Part shown: in pieces, positions 18,206 through 28,052 of the stretch | Position numbering within the stretch: the stretch's first letter is position 1 | How the letters are laid out: each line of letters starts with the position of its first letter | Assembly: GCF_019891175.1 (NCBI RefSeq) | Contig: NZ_CP072600.1 | Coordinates: 868,001 to 932,000, forward strand | DNA length: 64,000 nucleotides | From: Leptothermofonsia sichuanensis E412 | Lineage (GTDB): Bacteria; Cyanobacteriota; Cyanobacteriia; Leptolyngbyales; Leptolyngbyaceae | Direction: 5' to 3' | The notes under the pieces: model-generated | What the model saw: the letters and a program-made list of their open reading frames with translations, nothing else | The model's database searches: none | Told to the model about the DNA's origin: nothing | Translations under genes and position numbers: made by a program

Positions 18206-18765
18206 CCGTCGCTACGTGGAAATCAGCCATGACCCTTTAGGCTTAAAGGTTAGGAACTGATGATTCTGGGGATATAGCAGGGCACAGGGAACAAGAGGAT
18301 GGGGTATAGGGAAGAAAGGATGACAGGATCAGGTTTTCAGCGTTCTAGCCTGAATAATTCATCAGAAGGATGGCCCTGGGGTCCAGGCTCTGCCCGGACA
18401 CCGTTCTAAAAGCCTATCCGAAAACTTCCTCAGGCTGGATCAAGCTTTGTCCATTGGGGCTTTTCGGATAGACTTTAATGCGGCGCTGCCGCTGATACGG
18501 GAGGCGGAGCCTCCAGAATCCATTCCCACCCAGAGCATGGGAACGAGAACCGCCTCTAAAACCACCCTGTCGAATCTAAGCAATCGCTCAAAGCTTTTCC
18601 AGGTAAAAAATCTAAGCATCTTTCAGAAAAGTCATGAATAATGCAGGCTAGTTTGTCCTGACCTGGAGGGCGATTGCTATACATTCAGAGTTCGATGCAT
18701 TGAAACGTTCGGCTGATCGCTCACGTCTGAAATATGCCCCTGAAGATTCCATATGGAGTTTAGAC
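18206..18765. other. Intergenic region with MITE-like element C
   Basis: The spacer contains a GGGAGGCGGAGCCTCC palindrome followed by CATTCCCACCCAGAGCATGGGAACGAG (about 18498-18545). It also holds a MITE-like element C copy (18409-18476). A GAGGGATAGGGAAGAAAGG-type low-complexity block precedes them. The NDH-2 promoter is presumably in the last 150 bp. I see no gene. Confidence 0.5.
18409..18476. repeat. MITE-like element C, copy 2
   Basis: AAAGCCTATCCGAAAACTTC and GGGGCTTTTCGGATAGACTTT are the inverted termini. The element is about 90% identical to the copy at 15743-15811 and is likewise flanked by T and A. Confidence 0.8.
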
Positions 18766-20127
18766 ATGGTAGAAGGTAATGGTACGCGATCGCCCCATCG
18801 GGTCGTGATTGTGGGCGGTGGCTTCGGTGGGTTATATGCCGCTAAGGGTTTAGGGCGTGCCCCGGTGGAGGTCACTCTGGTGGATAAACGAAATTTCCAT
18901 CTGTTTCAGCCTCTACTGTATCAGGTCGCCACGGGCACCCTATCTCCAGCAGATATTTCTTCCCCACTGCGGGGTATTCTCAATCGGTTTAAGAACATCC
19001 AGGTTTTGATGGACGAGGTGATTGACCTGGATCCGGCTGCTCAGACCATCATTCTGCCCGGCAGGGAAATCCCCTATGATTCCCTCATCGTGGCCACTGG
19101 AGTCAGCCACCACTACTTCGGGAATGACCACTGGCAACCGACCGCGCCGGGCTTGAAAACGGTAGAAGATGCCCTGGAAATGCGCCGTCGTATTTTTATG
19201 GCATTTGAGGCTGCCGAAAAGGAACCGGATCCAGAAAAGCGCCGGGCGTGGCTGACCTTTGTCATTGTCGGGGGTGGTCCTACCGGGGTAGAACTGGCAG
19301 GGGCGATCGCGGAGCTTGCCTTCAATACCCTCAAACATGACTTCCGCAACATTGACACCGCTGAAACTCAGATCCTGTTGCTGGAGGGTCTGGATCGCAT
19401 TTTACCGCCCTACCTCCCCGAATTGTCAGCAAAAGCCGCTGCCGCTCTGCAACGCCTGGGCATCACTGTCCAGACGCAATCGATGGTTACCGATATTGCG
19501 AATGACATTGTTACCTACAAGCGAAATGGGCAGATGGAAGCGATTGCTGCCAAAACAATTCTATGGGCAGCTGGCGTCAAAGCTTCGGCAATGGGACAGG
19601 TCCTGGCAAACCGAACCCACGCCAGCCTTGATCGATCTGGACGGGTAATCGTGGAACCGGACTTGAGCATTGCCCACCATCCCAACATTTTTGTCATTGG
19701 TGATCTGGCCCACTTTGCCCACCAGGGAGATAAACCCCTGCCAGGAGTGGCACCCGTGGCCGTCCAGGAAGGGGAATATGTGGCCAGATTGATTAAGAAA
19801 CGCTTGCAGGGCGAATCATTGCCTCCCTTTACCTATGTGGATGCCGGTAGTCTGGCAGTCATTGGACAGAATGCAGCGGTGGTTGATCTGGGATTTATCC
19901 GCCTAACAGGGGCGATCGCATGGCTTGCCTGGGTCTTCGTTCATATCTACTATCTGATCGAATTCGACAATAAACTCATCGTCATGCTCCAGTGGGGCTG
20001 GAATTACTTTACTCGAAACCGGGGTGCCCGTTTGATTACGGGCGAAAGCTCGTTGAGTCAGGATGTCCAGAATACCTGTGACAACTATCAGGCTCCAGCA
20101 GGGATGGGATCGCCCGTCAAAGTCTGA
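18766..20127 (+). CDS. Type II NADH dehydrogenase (NDH-2)
   Basis: The 453-residue flavoprotein oxidises NAD(P)H and reduces quinone without pumping protons. It shows the FAD-binding VVIVGGGFGGLYAAKGL motif at its start, a second nucleotide-binding VIVGGGPTGVELAGAIAE (about 164-181), and the conserved FVIGDLAHF near the C-terminus. A short hydrophobic amphipathic C-terminal region (AWLAWVFVHIYYLIEF) fits membrane association. I chose the ATG at 18766 because a GGAG lies eight bases upstream and the 22 codons before it are unrelated to the family. Confidence 0.93.
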   Translation: MVEGNGTRSPHRVVIVGGGFGGLYAAKGLGRAPVEVTLVDKRNFHLFQPLLYQVATGTLSPADISSPLRGILNRFKNIQVLMDEVIDLDPAAQTIILPGREIPYDSLIVATGVSHHYFGNDHWQPTAPGLKTVEDALEMRRRIFMAFEAAEKEPDPEKRRAWLTFVIVGGGPTGVELAGAIAELAFNTLKHDFRNIDTAETQILLLEGLDRILPPYLPELSAKAAAALQRLGITVQTQSMVTDIANDIVTYKRNGQMEAIAAKTILWAAGVKASAMGQVLANRTHASLDRSGRVIVEPDLSIAHHPNIFVIGDLAHFAHQGDKPLPGVAPVAVQEGEYVARLIKKRLQGESLPPFTYVDAGSLAVIGQNAAVVDLGFIRLTGAIAWLAWVFVHIYYLIEFDNKLIVMLQWGWNYFTRNRGARLITGESSLSQDVQNTCDNYQAPAGMGSPVKV

Positions 20128-20436
20128 TCAAAGGAGGCTCAATCCACACCTGAGTACCCAGGCCGATGGGCAATCACCCGCCAACTGGAGGGCGAATTCA
20201 ACCCAAAGAGGCTGTCCATGACGCAGCAGACACCCTGCTTAGCGGGAGACAGGGGACGGGGTACAGGAAGGGAAGGATGACGAATCAGGTGTTGAGCTTT
20301 CTAATGGGTCCTGACCTGGATGGCTACTGCCATAACTCAACGGTTGGCATTGCTGAAAAGCAGGATGAATTGAAACGACGGTTCAAGCATCCAGCACTTT
20401 TTTCATCTCCAGATTTAGCAACGCCCAACGGTTTGT
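20128..20436. other. Convergent intergenic region, nothing firm
   Basis: The region lies between the convergent NDH-2 and response-regulator genes. It holds a GGGGACGGGGTACAGGAAGGGAAGGATGAC purine-rich block of a kind also seen near 18280-18330 and 23700. I find no gene with supporting start signals and no clear terminator. Confidence 0.4.
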
Positions 20437-20850
20437 TTAAATGTTTGGTGCTTGATGACTCAGTTGCCTGACCAGACTGATCAGGTCATGGGTGGCAGTG
20501 TCTTTCGTACAAAAGGCATCGACATTTGCCGTCTGCACCATGACTTCTGTCTGCGGATCATCCAGAGAAGAATAGGCAAGAATCTGAATTTCTGGATGGG
20601 TGGTTTTGATCTGGGTGGAGGCAGTCAGCCCGTCCAGGACTGGCATCTGCAAGTCCAGAATAATGACATCTGGATGGTGCTGCTTAGCCAATGCGATCGC
20701 CTCCATGCCATTGCTTGCTAACCCTACTAGTTCAATATCTCGCTGGCTGCGGAGAGCCAGACTTAAACTGAATCGAGTCAGTTCGTGGTCGTCAACGACC
20801 AGAACACGAACCTTCGACTGGTCACAGGTCAACATGCCAAGTTCTGCCAT
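20437..20850 (-). CDS. Orphan response regulator, receiver domain only
   Basis: This short protein consists of a single receiver domain: VLVVDDHELTRF at the start, the phosphoacceptor in VIILDLQMPVLDG, and the conserved Lys in FCTKDT. It has no output domain, so it may work by protein interaction. The NarL-like receiver looks like one that has lost its HTH. The frame is open to a GTG at 21009, which would add 53 residues (190 in all). I prefer the ATG at 20850 or 20835, just before the receiver fold. It lies downstream of the sigma factor gene on the same strand and may be cotranscribed. Confidence 0.75.
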   Translation of the reverse strand: MAELGMLTCDQSKVRVLVVDDHELTRFSLSLALRSQRDIELVGLASNGMEAIALAKQHHPDVIILDLQMPVLDGLTASTQIKTTHPEIQILAYSSLDDPQTEVMVQTANVDAFCTKDTATHDLISLVRQLSHQAPNI

Positions 20851-21054
20851 TTGCTGAAGAAGTCCACGCGCAACACGAAATTTTTTCCAGCATAATCGCA
20901 GAGACTGGCACCCTGCCTCTACCATACGAATTAATTCCCTCCGCGTTTTTGCCGAAGTCATTGAATGGACAGGGCATGAATCACAGCGATGATCCACTGG
21001 CTGCGTCACACCCCGTAGCCAAACCCGATCCCCTGCTGTAAATGGACCGTTGCT

Positions 21055-22065
21055 TTAGCGAATCCAATCCTTTAGCAATGCCTGACGCCGGGGATGGCGA
21101 AGCTTGCGCATGGCTTTTGCCTGAATCTGCCGGACACGCTCCCTGGAGAGATGGTAAAGTTCACCAATTTCAGTCAGAGTATAGTGTTGTCCATCCGTCA
21201 GTCCAAACCGAAGCTTAATGATGTCGCGTTCGCGATCGCTCAGGTGATCCAGAACTGAGTTGAGGCGATCGCAGAGCAGCTTGTGATCTAGGTGTTCGTT
21301 GGGTGCAACGTTATCCGAGTCTTCAATCAACTGCATCAGTTCGGTATCTTCTTCCCGCCCGACCCAGGCGTGGAGGGAAAGCGTTCCCTGACTCACATCC
21401 AAAACCTGTTCCAACTTGTCTTCGTCCAGTTCCAGAGCCGCTGCCAGTTCCTGTTTGGTCGGTTTTCGTCCCAATTCCTGCGATAATACCTGGCGGGCTT
21501 TGCGGATCTGATTGAGTTTTTCAACCATGTGGACGGGTAGACGCACAGTCCGGGACTGGGACGCGATCGCCCGGGTGATGCCCTGACGAATCCACCAGTA
21601 GGCATAGGTTGAAAATTTATAGCCGCGCTCATAGTCAAATTTCTCAGCCGCGCGCATCAACCCCATTGCTCCTTCCTGAATTAAATCCAGAAAAGGTACC
21701 CCGCGATTCAGATACTTTTTGGCAATTGAAACGACCAGTCTAAGATTTGCCCTGACCAACCTCCGCTTTGCTTGTTCTGCGCCAGGACCTCCCTTTGCAA
21801 TTTCCCGAGCTAATTCAATTTCCTGGGCCTGGGTCAGCAGTGGGTAACGTGCCATTTCTCGCAAAAATAGACCGACAGAATCGTCCGTCAGCCCCAACCT
21901 TTCTGCTTTGGTTGGTTTGTAGGAAGACTTGTCTCTGGCTGACTCGACCGCCTCCATCTCCTCAATTTCGGTTAAATCGATCGCGAAGTCGATATCAGCA
22001 ATAGGATCCGATTCAATAACATCTGGCTCGATCGGATCAGAAGGTACGTTGGCACTCATACTCAC
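21055..22065 (-). CDS. RNA polymerase sigma factor, group 2 (RpoD-related)
   Basis: The 336-residue protein has sigma regions 1.2 ([20 protein letters not shown]), 2 ([53 protein letters not shown]), 3 (RPTKQELA-type helix-turn) and 4 ([18 protein letters not shown]). The region 2.4 and 4.2 helices match primary-type sigma factors. The N-terminal extension is short and acidic, as in the non-essential group 2 factors (SigB-SigE) of cyanobacteria, which respond to carbon, nitrogen or light stress. I cannot assign the letter. Confidence 0.93.
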   Translation of the reverse strand: MSMSANVPSDPIEPDVIESDPIADIDFAIDLTEIEEMEAVESARDKSSYKPTKAERLGLTDDSVGLFLREMARYPLLTQAQEIELAREIAKGGPGAEQAKRRLVRANLRLVVSIAKKYLNRGVPFLDLIQEGAMGLMRAAEKFDYERGYKFSTYAYWWIRQGITRAIASQSRTVRLPVHMVEKLNQIRKARQVLSQELGRKPTKQELAAALELDEDKLEQVLDVSQGTLSLHAWVGREEDTELMQLIEDSDNVAPNEHLDHKLLCDRLNSVLDHLSDRERDIIKLRFGLTDGQHYTLTEIGELYHLSRERVRQIQAKAMRKLRHPRRQALLKDWIR

Positions 22066-22553
22066 TCACATAAACTCTCAGAAATTGCCGTAAAATTGCC
22101 TCCAACTTTAGCAAAGTTTTGCGAAAATGCTCACCTTTTCTGAAAGTTTTTTTTGAATTTTTGTGTGCCCCAGATGGAGCATTCGCCAGTTTATAACAAG
22201 TTCTTAACAAAATGCACTGTTTATTGAAAGGTGTGCAGAATTTATAAATTTGTCTAATCACAACCTGGGGAATCGATCCAGTTTTAAAACCAATGAGAAG
22301 CCGATTTTAGGGTAGATTTTTGGGGATGGAGGTGCCTGGCAAAGGGGCGTGGGGAACGTCCTTTTACTTGTGAATTTGGGCAGATTGAGTGAGATGGGTA
22401 AATCGGATGGACATATATATAGTGATCCTATCTGGATTGTGAGAAAGGATTCCCCAGGAATCCTTTCTCACAAAGCCTCCCACTCTCACAACTGATTTAG
22501 GACTGCTATATGTATGGTTTAATTGGAGAAAAAGCTTTCCTCCGGATCAAGCG
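22066..22553. other. Divergent intergenic region with MITE-like element A
   Basis: The spacer separates the divergent sigma factor and WD40 genes. The first 200 bp are AT-rich and probably carry the sigma factor promoter. A 93-bp MITE-like element A occupies 22418-22510, about 45 bp upstream of the WD40 start. I see no other gene or RNA. Confidence 0.5.
22418..22510. repeat. MITE-like element A, copy 1 (93 bp)
   Basis: Termini TATAGTGATCCTA and TTTAGGACTGCTATA are imperfect inverted repeats. The centre is a GTGAGAAAGGATTCC / GGAATCCTTTCTCAC hairpin. Two further copies of exactly the same length occur at 27944-28036 and 58966-59058. Confidence 0.85.
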
Positions 22554-23585
22554 ATGAGCCAACAGCTTTCTTATAAATGTCTGGTTTTCTTAGCCGCCAC
22601 AGTGGGATTGGTTGCTGCGGAGCGTGGTGTATCCCTGACACTCTCTTCCCAGGTGTCCGGGGCACAGCCCATGATTCTGGCGGCTGGTCCAAAAGCCTCA
22701 GTGGCTCAACGGGTAAAAACGCTCTCTGGCCATGGCAACACCGTGAATGCGGTCGTCATCGCTCCAGATGGGAATACCCTGATCAGCGGCAGTGCTGACC
22801 GTACCATTCGGATCTGGAATTTAGAAATGGGTGAAATGCTGAGTACCCTTTCCAGCGGAACTGTGAATGCGCTGGCGCTCAGCCCTGATGGCAAAACACT
22901 GATCAATGCTGGGACGGATAAAACCGTCCAGTTTTGGAACCTGAATGACAAAAAGCTGATCCGCACAATTACCGGCTTTCAGGGAGTCGTGCGATCGGTG
23001 GCAGTCAGCCCCGATGGCAAAACCCTGGCAACAGGTTGCTTAGACAAAACGGTTCAGCTTTGGGACCTGTCCCGGGGTGAGCGTTTGACCACCCTGACCG
23101 GGCACGGTGATTTTGTCACCTCCGTGGCTTTTAGCCCAGATGGTCAGTGGCTGGTCAGTGGTGGCGGTGGCACCGACCGGACAATCAGAATCTGGAACCT
23201 GGAAACCCGGCAACTGCGGCAAACCATCAGTGGTCATACCGATTGGGTGCTGTCTACCGCTGTCAGCCCGGATGGACAAAAGTTTGCCAGCAGCAGCACC
23301 GATAAAACGATTAAGCTGTGGGATATGGCAACGGGGAAACTGCTGCGAACCCTGACTGGGCATAAGGACTGGGTGCGATCGGTGGTCTTCAGCCCCGATG
23401 GCAAAACCCTGGTCAGTGCCAGCAAGGATTCCACAATCCGGCTGTGGAGTGTTGATTCTGGAAAACTACTGGACACCCTGACGGATCACAAAAAACCAGT
23501 CCTGGCGATCGCCCTCAGTCCTGACGGCAGCACCCTGGTCAGTGGCAGTGAAGACCGCACCATCAGGGTTTGGAAGATTCAGTAG
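22554..23585 (+). CDS. Secreted WD40-repeat protein
   Basis: The 343-residue protein has an N-terminal hydrophobic signal-like segment (CLVFLAATVGLVAA), then seven WD40 repeats starting near residue 54. Each repeat has the form SGH....V..V..SPDG..L.SGS.D.TIR.W. Seven blades would make one complete beta-propeller, so this is a stand-alone interaction scaffold, probably periplasmic or membrane-associated. Its partners are unknown. A MITE-like element lies close upstream. Confidence 0.9.
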   Translation: MSQQLSYKCLVFLAATVGLVAAERGVSLTLSSQVSGAQPMILAAGPKASVAQRVKTLSGHGNTVNAVVIAPDGNTLISGSADRTIRIWNLEMGEMLSTLSSGTVNALALSPDGKTLINAGTDKTVQFWNLNDKKLIRTITGFQGVVRSVAVSPDGKTLATGCLDKTVQLWDLSRGERLTTLTGHGDFVTSVAFSPDGQWLVSGGGGTDRTIRIWNLETRQLRQTISGHTDWVLSTAVSPDGQKFASSSTDKTIKLWDMATGKLLRTLTGHKDWVRSVVFSPDGKTLVSASKDSTIRLWSVDSGKLLDTLTDHKKPVLAIALSPDGSTLVSGSEDRTIRVWKIQ

Positions 23586-23613
23586 GGAAAGGGAGTTGAT
23601 AGCCTGATTTATG

Positions 23614-23689
23614 GCCTGAAATTTCACCATAGAGACACAGAGAACACAGAGGAATTGCTTTTCCCTCTGTGTCTCTATGGCTGAACTGA
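23614..23689. repeat. CACAGAG-type dispersed palindromic repeat, copy 3
   Basis: TTCACCATAGAGACACAGAG and CTCTGTGTCTCTATGGCTGA are the arms, closely matching the copies at 10631-10711 and 15607-15680. It lies between the WD40 gene and the convergent beta-sandwich gene. Confidence 0.78.
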
Positions 23690-23865
23690 TATAGAAGGGG
23701 ACAGGGGACGGAGTCCAGGAATAGGGTAAAGAAAACTGGACGGACGGTGTTCGTGTTTGCCAATTTGTCCTCACCCTCATGGCTGTAGCTATACGCTGCC
23801 GCCTCTCATCTTTGCTGATAGCCTGTTGGGTTGTAACCAATCCCCGATCAACTGTGAGCCAAACC

Positions 23866-24276
23866 CTACCGGCTGCTCTCGCGTCTGGGTTTCACGGGCT
23901 GCAAGTTCACTTTTAACTGGCGGGTCATGACATGGCAATCGTCTTTGTCAACATTGACGCCAGTCATAACAAAGGTGGCATACCCATCTCTTGAAACGGT
24001 GATGGTGTAACGTCCAGGGCGTTCAAAGGCACCCCCATAAATCGTGTGACCTGTGGGAGTAACGCCATTCCATTCTAAAGTTTCCTGAAAAGAACCGTCC
24101 TTGACCACAACAGTGGCTTCCAGAGGCTTTTGGGTTCTGGAATCAGAAACAACAACGGTAATCGCAGGTTCAATACTGGGAGTGCAGGGGGGCATTGCTT
24201 TAGGCTCCATTTGACTAAAAAGAGGGGCAAGCGTCGCAGCGAGTAGTGACATGAGATATTGGATGGAATTCCACAT
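23866..24276 (-). CDS. Secreted carboxypeptidase-regulatory-like beta-sandwich protein
   Basis: The 136-residue protein has an N-terminal hydrophobic stretch (IQYLMSLLAATLAPLF) that may be a signal peptide. A beta-sandwich follows that resembles a carboxypeptidase regulatory-like (CarbopepD_reg) fold: VVVSDSRTQKPLEATVVVKDG and GRYTITVSRDGYATFVMTGV. Such domains act as extracellular interaction modules. It lies upstream of the S8 protease gene in reverse orientation of the window, transcribed in the same direction. No function can be assigned beyond the fold. Confidence 0.6.
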   Translation of the reverse strand: MWNSIQYLMSLLAATLAPLFSQMEPKAMPPCTPSIEPAITVVVSDSRTQKPLEATVVVKDGSFQETLEWNGVTPTGHTIYGGAFERPGRYTITVSRDGYATFVMTGVNVDKDDCHVMTRQLKVNLQPVKPRRESSR

Positions 24277-24603
24277 GATTAGTTCCCGCAGGGGAGTAAG
24301 GGAAAAGAGGCAGGAGAGTCGGAAATCCTTTCCCCTCTCCCATTTTGGGAGAGGGGAACAGAAGGGGTGAGGATCGATTCCGGGAGATTTGCGTAAAGGA
24401 GTAGGAGGGGAAAAGGGGGAGGGAAGGGGGAATTGAACGTTGAGCGTTAAAGGTTGGGAGTTGAACGAGCGTTAAGCATTCGAGATTTGGAGTCCAGATC
24501 CTATTCTATTCACCGACTCGTGACTCAGGAACGCCAGAGGCGAACACTCCTCTCTAACAACTCTTCCACTACCCCTCACTCCTCACTCCTCACCCCTCAC
24601 TCC
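24277..24603. other. Intergenic region with low-complexity repeats
   Basis: The region contains G-rich purine blocks (about 24300-24430) and a pyrimidine-rich heptamer tract, four copies of CCTCAC[TC] at 24574-24601, ending at the stop codon of the protease gene. I see no gene or clear terminator. Confidence 0.45.
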
Positions 24604-27594
24604 TTACCTGAACAAAGACGCTCCAGAGTAGAGGTTAGCCAGGTCGTAGTGGCGACCGAGGGCGTAGGCACGACGCACAGCAGCATCGGCGTTGACCAGA
24701 CCATGACCGAAGGTGTTATCGCGACCCGCATCCCCCAGATCCATAGCGGTTTCGGTTAAGACCCGACGCAGTTCGTTACCGTTCAGTTTACCGTTGACAC
24801 TCCAGACCAGGGAGGCGATGCCCGCCATGTTGGGGTTAGCGGCAGAGGTGCCCCCAAAGCTAGTGACATTACCAAACTTATCCAGAGCAGGAGAGTTGGT
24901 GGCAGCTACCATCGTCAGGTTAGAACCGCGATTGGAGTAGCGTGCCAGGTCCACGGAAGAGGCATTGGTCAGACCGTTAACGGTGCTGGTGCCAGTGCGT
25001 ACCAGGGCACCGACCGAAATCACGTTGCCGTGGTTGGTTTGCAGTTTAGCCACACCGCTGACACTGGTCAGATAGTTGGAGTCATTCAGATTACCATCAG
25101 GTCCGCCGTTTCCGGCAGCAATTGCAAAGATGGCAATGTCTGAGTTATCCCGAATCAGTTGCTCCAGTTGGGCCTGGGTACCGCCACTGGTGAGCCAATC
25201 TTCACCCTGAATGCCACCCTGGAACACGACCCGCTGATTATTGGCACGGGCATGGGCAAGGGCGTTGCTGATGGCAGTCTGCAAGTTAACCCCATTGTAG
25301 ACATCCGTTACATAGACACTGCTGTTCCAGTTAATTCCAGCCACACCGGAACCATTGTTTGCCGTAGATGCCATCACACTGATTGCCTTGTGCCCGTGAC
25401 TATAGTAACCGGAGGTAGGACCGTAATTGTCGTCATCGGTGGAATCGGTAATCAACCGGGCTGTGGAAATGTCATGAATACCACCGCCATTCGTCACTCC
25501 GACAGGGGTGAGAATGCCTGTATCCAGGGAGACGAGCAGAACATTGCTGGATCCCCGTGTGAAGCGCCAGGCGCTGCTGACATCGGAGACATGCAGGTTC
25601 CACTGCTGCCCATAGGATGTGTCATTGGGGCGGACCTGCAATTCCATCGTAGACCCATCGCTGAAGCGGAGGTTTTCAATCCCCTGGAAGTAGATTTCCC
25701 GTCCATCGGTGAGGGAGATGTAATCGAAGCTGGTGCCGCCAAAGAAGGCCTGGTTCCAGGTGGAGTTGGTCAGCGGATTGAAGGAGGTGAGACTGAGTCC
25801 GTTGATGCTGGCAACACTGGAGCGGGCAATGCCTAGGTTGAGGGTATCGGTGCCTCCCCGCCCCAGGTAGACTGCGCCCGTCCCGGCGGCAGCAGCGTAG
25901 TTAAAGGTATCGGCGGCAAAGGTGCCGTTAAATCTTGCCCAGGGTACGATTTGAATATTTTGAGTGGCTGAAATGAACTCGGTGCCACCAGTTGTGCGGG
26001 CGATCGCCCGAATCTGGTAATCTCCAGCCGTCATACTGGAGAAGTTTGCCAGATTAACCAATCCATTGGTCAGGCTGGATCCATTCCAGGTCCCCAGGTT
26101 GGTGATGCTTCCTCCTCTAACCGCTTCTAACCGAACATGGTCAAGGGAAGCGGTGCCAGCGAAATTATAGTTAAACCGCAGTGCCCCATTCTCAAAGACC
26201 TGGTGGGCAGAACTATCGCCAGCCGCATCAGCAACGCTGAAGCTAGCGAAACGGTTTACGGGAGTTCCCGTCAGGTTGAGGGTGTAGAAGGTTGAGGCAG
26301 AGCCGAAGGAATAAACCCGGACATAGTAGCTGCCACTGGTTAACCCACTGAAGACAATTGATTCTGAAGTAGAGCCACCCCAGGTTGAACTGGCAATCAC
26401 CTCACCCGGATCCACGACACCATTGAAATTGGAGTCACGAATCAGTTGCACATCGGCGTCAGCACTCAAGCCTGTGAGAGAAAGACTGAAATTACTATCC
26501 GTTCCCAGACTGAAGCGGTAGTAGTCATTGGGATCATGGAACAGTCCGGCATTGCCACTGACCCAGCCCGAAAAACCACGGCTACCGTTGAGGGTCCCAA
26601 TGTTGTAAGCCCCACTCAGGGTGTCATTTGGCTCTGCTGCCATGCCCAACCCTGTCGTTGCCATCAGGCTCAGGTTATAGCTGGTGCTGGCCGTGGTGCC
26701 TGACCATTGATAGACCTGGGCATAGTAGGTGCCTGCCCCCAGCCCCTGGAGGTTGATCGATTCTGCGGTGCTACCGCCATTGGAGGAGCGGAAGATCTCT
26801 TCACCCGAATCCACAACGCCGTTATTGTTGGCGTCCCGGATGATTCGCACATCTGCATCGGCACTGAGTCCATTCAGGGTCAGATTTAAGTTGCTGGTAG
26901 CACCCAGATTAAACCGATAGACTTCTGCGGTGTTGTTGGTGTTGGTAAACCCGCTGGCATTGCTGGCAACCCCTGAAGTCAGGGTGCCAAGATTGATTTC
27001 TGTGGGCAACAAGTTGCTGGTGGAAAGGGCAGAAAGATTCAGCGTGTAGTTGGTGTCACCACTGTACTGGTAGACACGCACATAGTAGGTTCCGGCTGAG
27101 AGTGACGCCCGATTAATGGCTTCGTGGTTGGTGCCCCCCCGATAGGAACCTGTAATCAAGTTGCCATTGCCGTCAAATAGTTGTACATCTGCATCAGCCG
27201 TCAGCCCTGTCAGGGAGAGGTTGAACCGGCTGGTGGAGTCCAGATAAAACCGAAAATAATCCTGGGTATCGCTGCTGCCCACAAAATTGACTGCGGTGCG
27301 TGTGCCGTTCAGGGTGCCCAGGTTATTTGCCCCGAACATGTAGTTATCGGAAAAAATGGGAAGCTGCGAGATAGAGTTCAGGATGCTGGTTGAAATTGCA
27401 CTGGAAATCCTGCCGAAACTAGATACGCCATCGGGTGGAGGAGCACTTGACCGGGAAACCTTAGCCACTTCTTGAAAGGGGCTGTTTAAGCTCAGAAGAG
27501 CGCCTGGTTTGACTCTGGCGCTCAAAGGAACAGCATCAGCGGAATGGTCATTGAAAGCGTTAACGGAATTCAATAATCTGTTAGGGGCAAACAT
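24604..27594 (-). CDS. S8 subtilisin-like protease with three PPC domains
   Basis: The 996-residue protein has an N-terminal part with no obvious signal peptide, then three bacterial pre-peptidase C-terminal (PPC) beta domains. Each carries a Y-[YF]-R-F-x-L strand and ends in a SYYVRVY-like strand, spanning about residues 75-450. A beta-rich linker comes next. The subtilisin domain has its catalytic Asp in LLVSLDTGIL (about 690), His in SHGHKAISV (about 734) and Ser in GGTSAANP (about 915). AIAAGNGG supplies the oxyanion-hole Asn. All catalytic residues are present, so the enzyme should be active. The expected location is the cell surface or outside, possibly by type I secretion. Confidence 0.92.
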   Translation of the reverse strand: MFAPNRLLNSVNAFNDHSADAVPLSARVKPGALLSLNSPFQEVAKVSRSSAPPPDGVSSFGRISSAISTSILNSISQLPIFSDNYMFGANNLGTLNGTRTAVNFVGSSDTQDYFRFYLDSTSRFNLSLTGLTADADVQLFDGNGNLITGSYRGGTNHEAINRASLSAGTYYVRVYQYSGDTNYTLNLSALSTSNLLPTEINLGTLTSGVASNASGFTNTNNTAEVYRFNLGATSNLNLTLNGLSADADVRIIRDANNNGVVDSGEEIFRSSNGGSTAESINLQGLGAGTYYAQVYQWSGTTASTSYNLSLMATTGLGMAAEPNDTLSGAYNIGTLNGSRGFSGWVSGNAGLFHDPNDYYRFSLGTDSNFSLSLTGLSADADVQLIRDSNFNGVVDPGEVIASSTWGGSTSESIVFSGLTSGSYYVRVYSFGSASTFYTLNLTGTPVNRFASFSVADAAGDSSAHQVFENGALRFNYNFAGTASLDHVRLEAVRGGSITNLGTWNGSSLTNGLVNLANFSSMTAGDYQIRAIARTTGGTEFISATQNIQIVPWARFNGTFAADTFNYAAAAGTGAVYLGRGGTDTLNLGIARSSVASINGLSLTSFNPLTNSTWNQAFFGGTSFDYISLTDGREIYFQGIENLRFSDGSTMELQVRPNDTSYGQQWNLHVSDVSSAWRFTRGSSNVLLVSLDTGILTPVGVTNGGGIHDISTARLITDSTDDDNYGPTSGYYSHGHKAISVMASTANNGSGVAGINWNSSVYVTDVYNGVNLQTAISNALAHARANNQRVVFQGGIQGEDWLTSGGTQAQLEQLIRDNSDIAIFAIAAGNGGPDGNLNDSNYLTSVSGVAKLQTNHGNVISVGALVRTGTSTVNGLTNASSVDLARYSNRGSNLTMVAATNSPALDKFGNVTSFGGTSAANPNMAGIASLVWSVNGKLNGNELRRVLTETAMDLGDAGRDNTFGHGLVNADAAVRRAYALGRHYDLANLYSGASLFR

Positions 27595-27833
27595 TCTTTA
27601 CCTGCCTTTACTAGAGTCAGATGGTGAAACTGGGCAAATGCAACCAACGGCTCCCAGGCACTTCCAGAGGTGGCTCTTGAACCGTTGAAGACTTGTCTGA
27701 CTCGCCAGCAGATGTTGCGCAGAAATTTATATAACTTTACAAATGCGGTCCCAATCGTTGAGGAGCTGTTGGAACGGTATTGCTAAATTGCGGGATGAAG
27801 CGGAACAAACGCTTCCATTCAGCCAGCTCTCAA

Positions 27834-27930
27834 TATGAATGTTTCTCAATAGAATGAGGTACGGGGATGTGAGGTACAGTGAGGGTGCGGAGCACCCTCA
27901 CTGTACCTCACATCCTTGAAAAGGGCTATA
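27834..27930. repeat. MITE-like element B, copy 2
   Basis: The ends are TATGAATGTTTCTCAATAG and CTTGAAAAGGGCTATA, inverted to each other only loosely. The interior contains a perfect 24-bp stem hairpin (27865-27915). The copy at 11378-11473 is related along its full length. Confidence 0.75.
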
Positions 27931-27943
27931 TCTTGGTTGAACA

Positions 27944-28036
27944 TATAGCGATCCTATCTGGATTGTGAGCAAGGATGCCCCAGGAATCCTTGCTCACAAA
28001 GCCTCTCACTCTCACAACTGATTTAGGACTGCTATA
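27944..28036. repeat. MITE-like element A, copy 2 (93 bp)
   Basis: TATAGCGATCCTATCTGGAT to ACTGATTTAGGACTGCTATA, with a GTGAGCAAGGATgCC / GGAATCCTTGCTCAC central hairpin (one mismatch). It matches the 93-bp copies at 22418-22510 and 58966-59058. Confidence 0.85.
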
Positions 28037-28052
28037 AAGGTTTGGACATGAA

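Noticed and set aside
25159-25836. Long plus-strand open frame inside the S8 protease gene
   Set aside because: It is antisense to a well-supported 996-residue protein, follows the codon structure of that gene and shows no recognisable domain or ribosome binding site.
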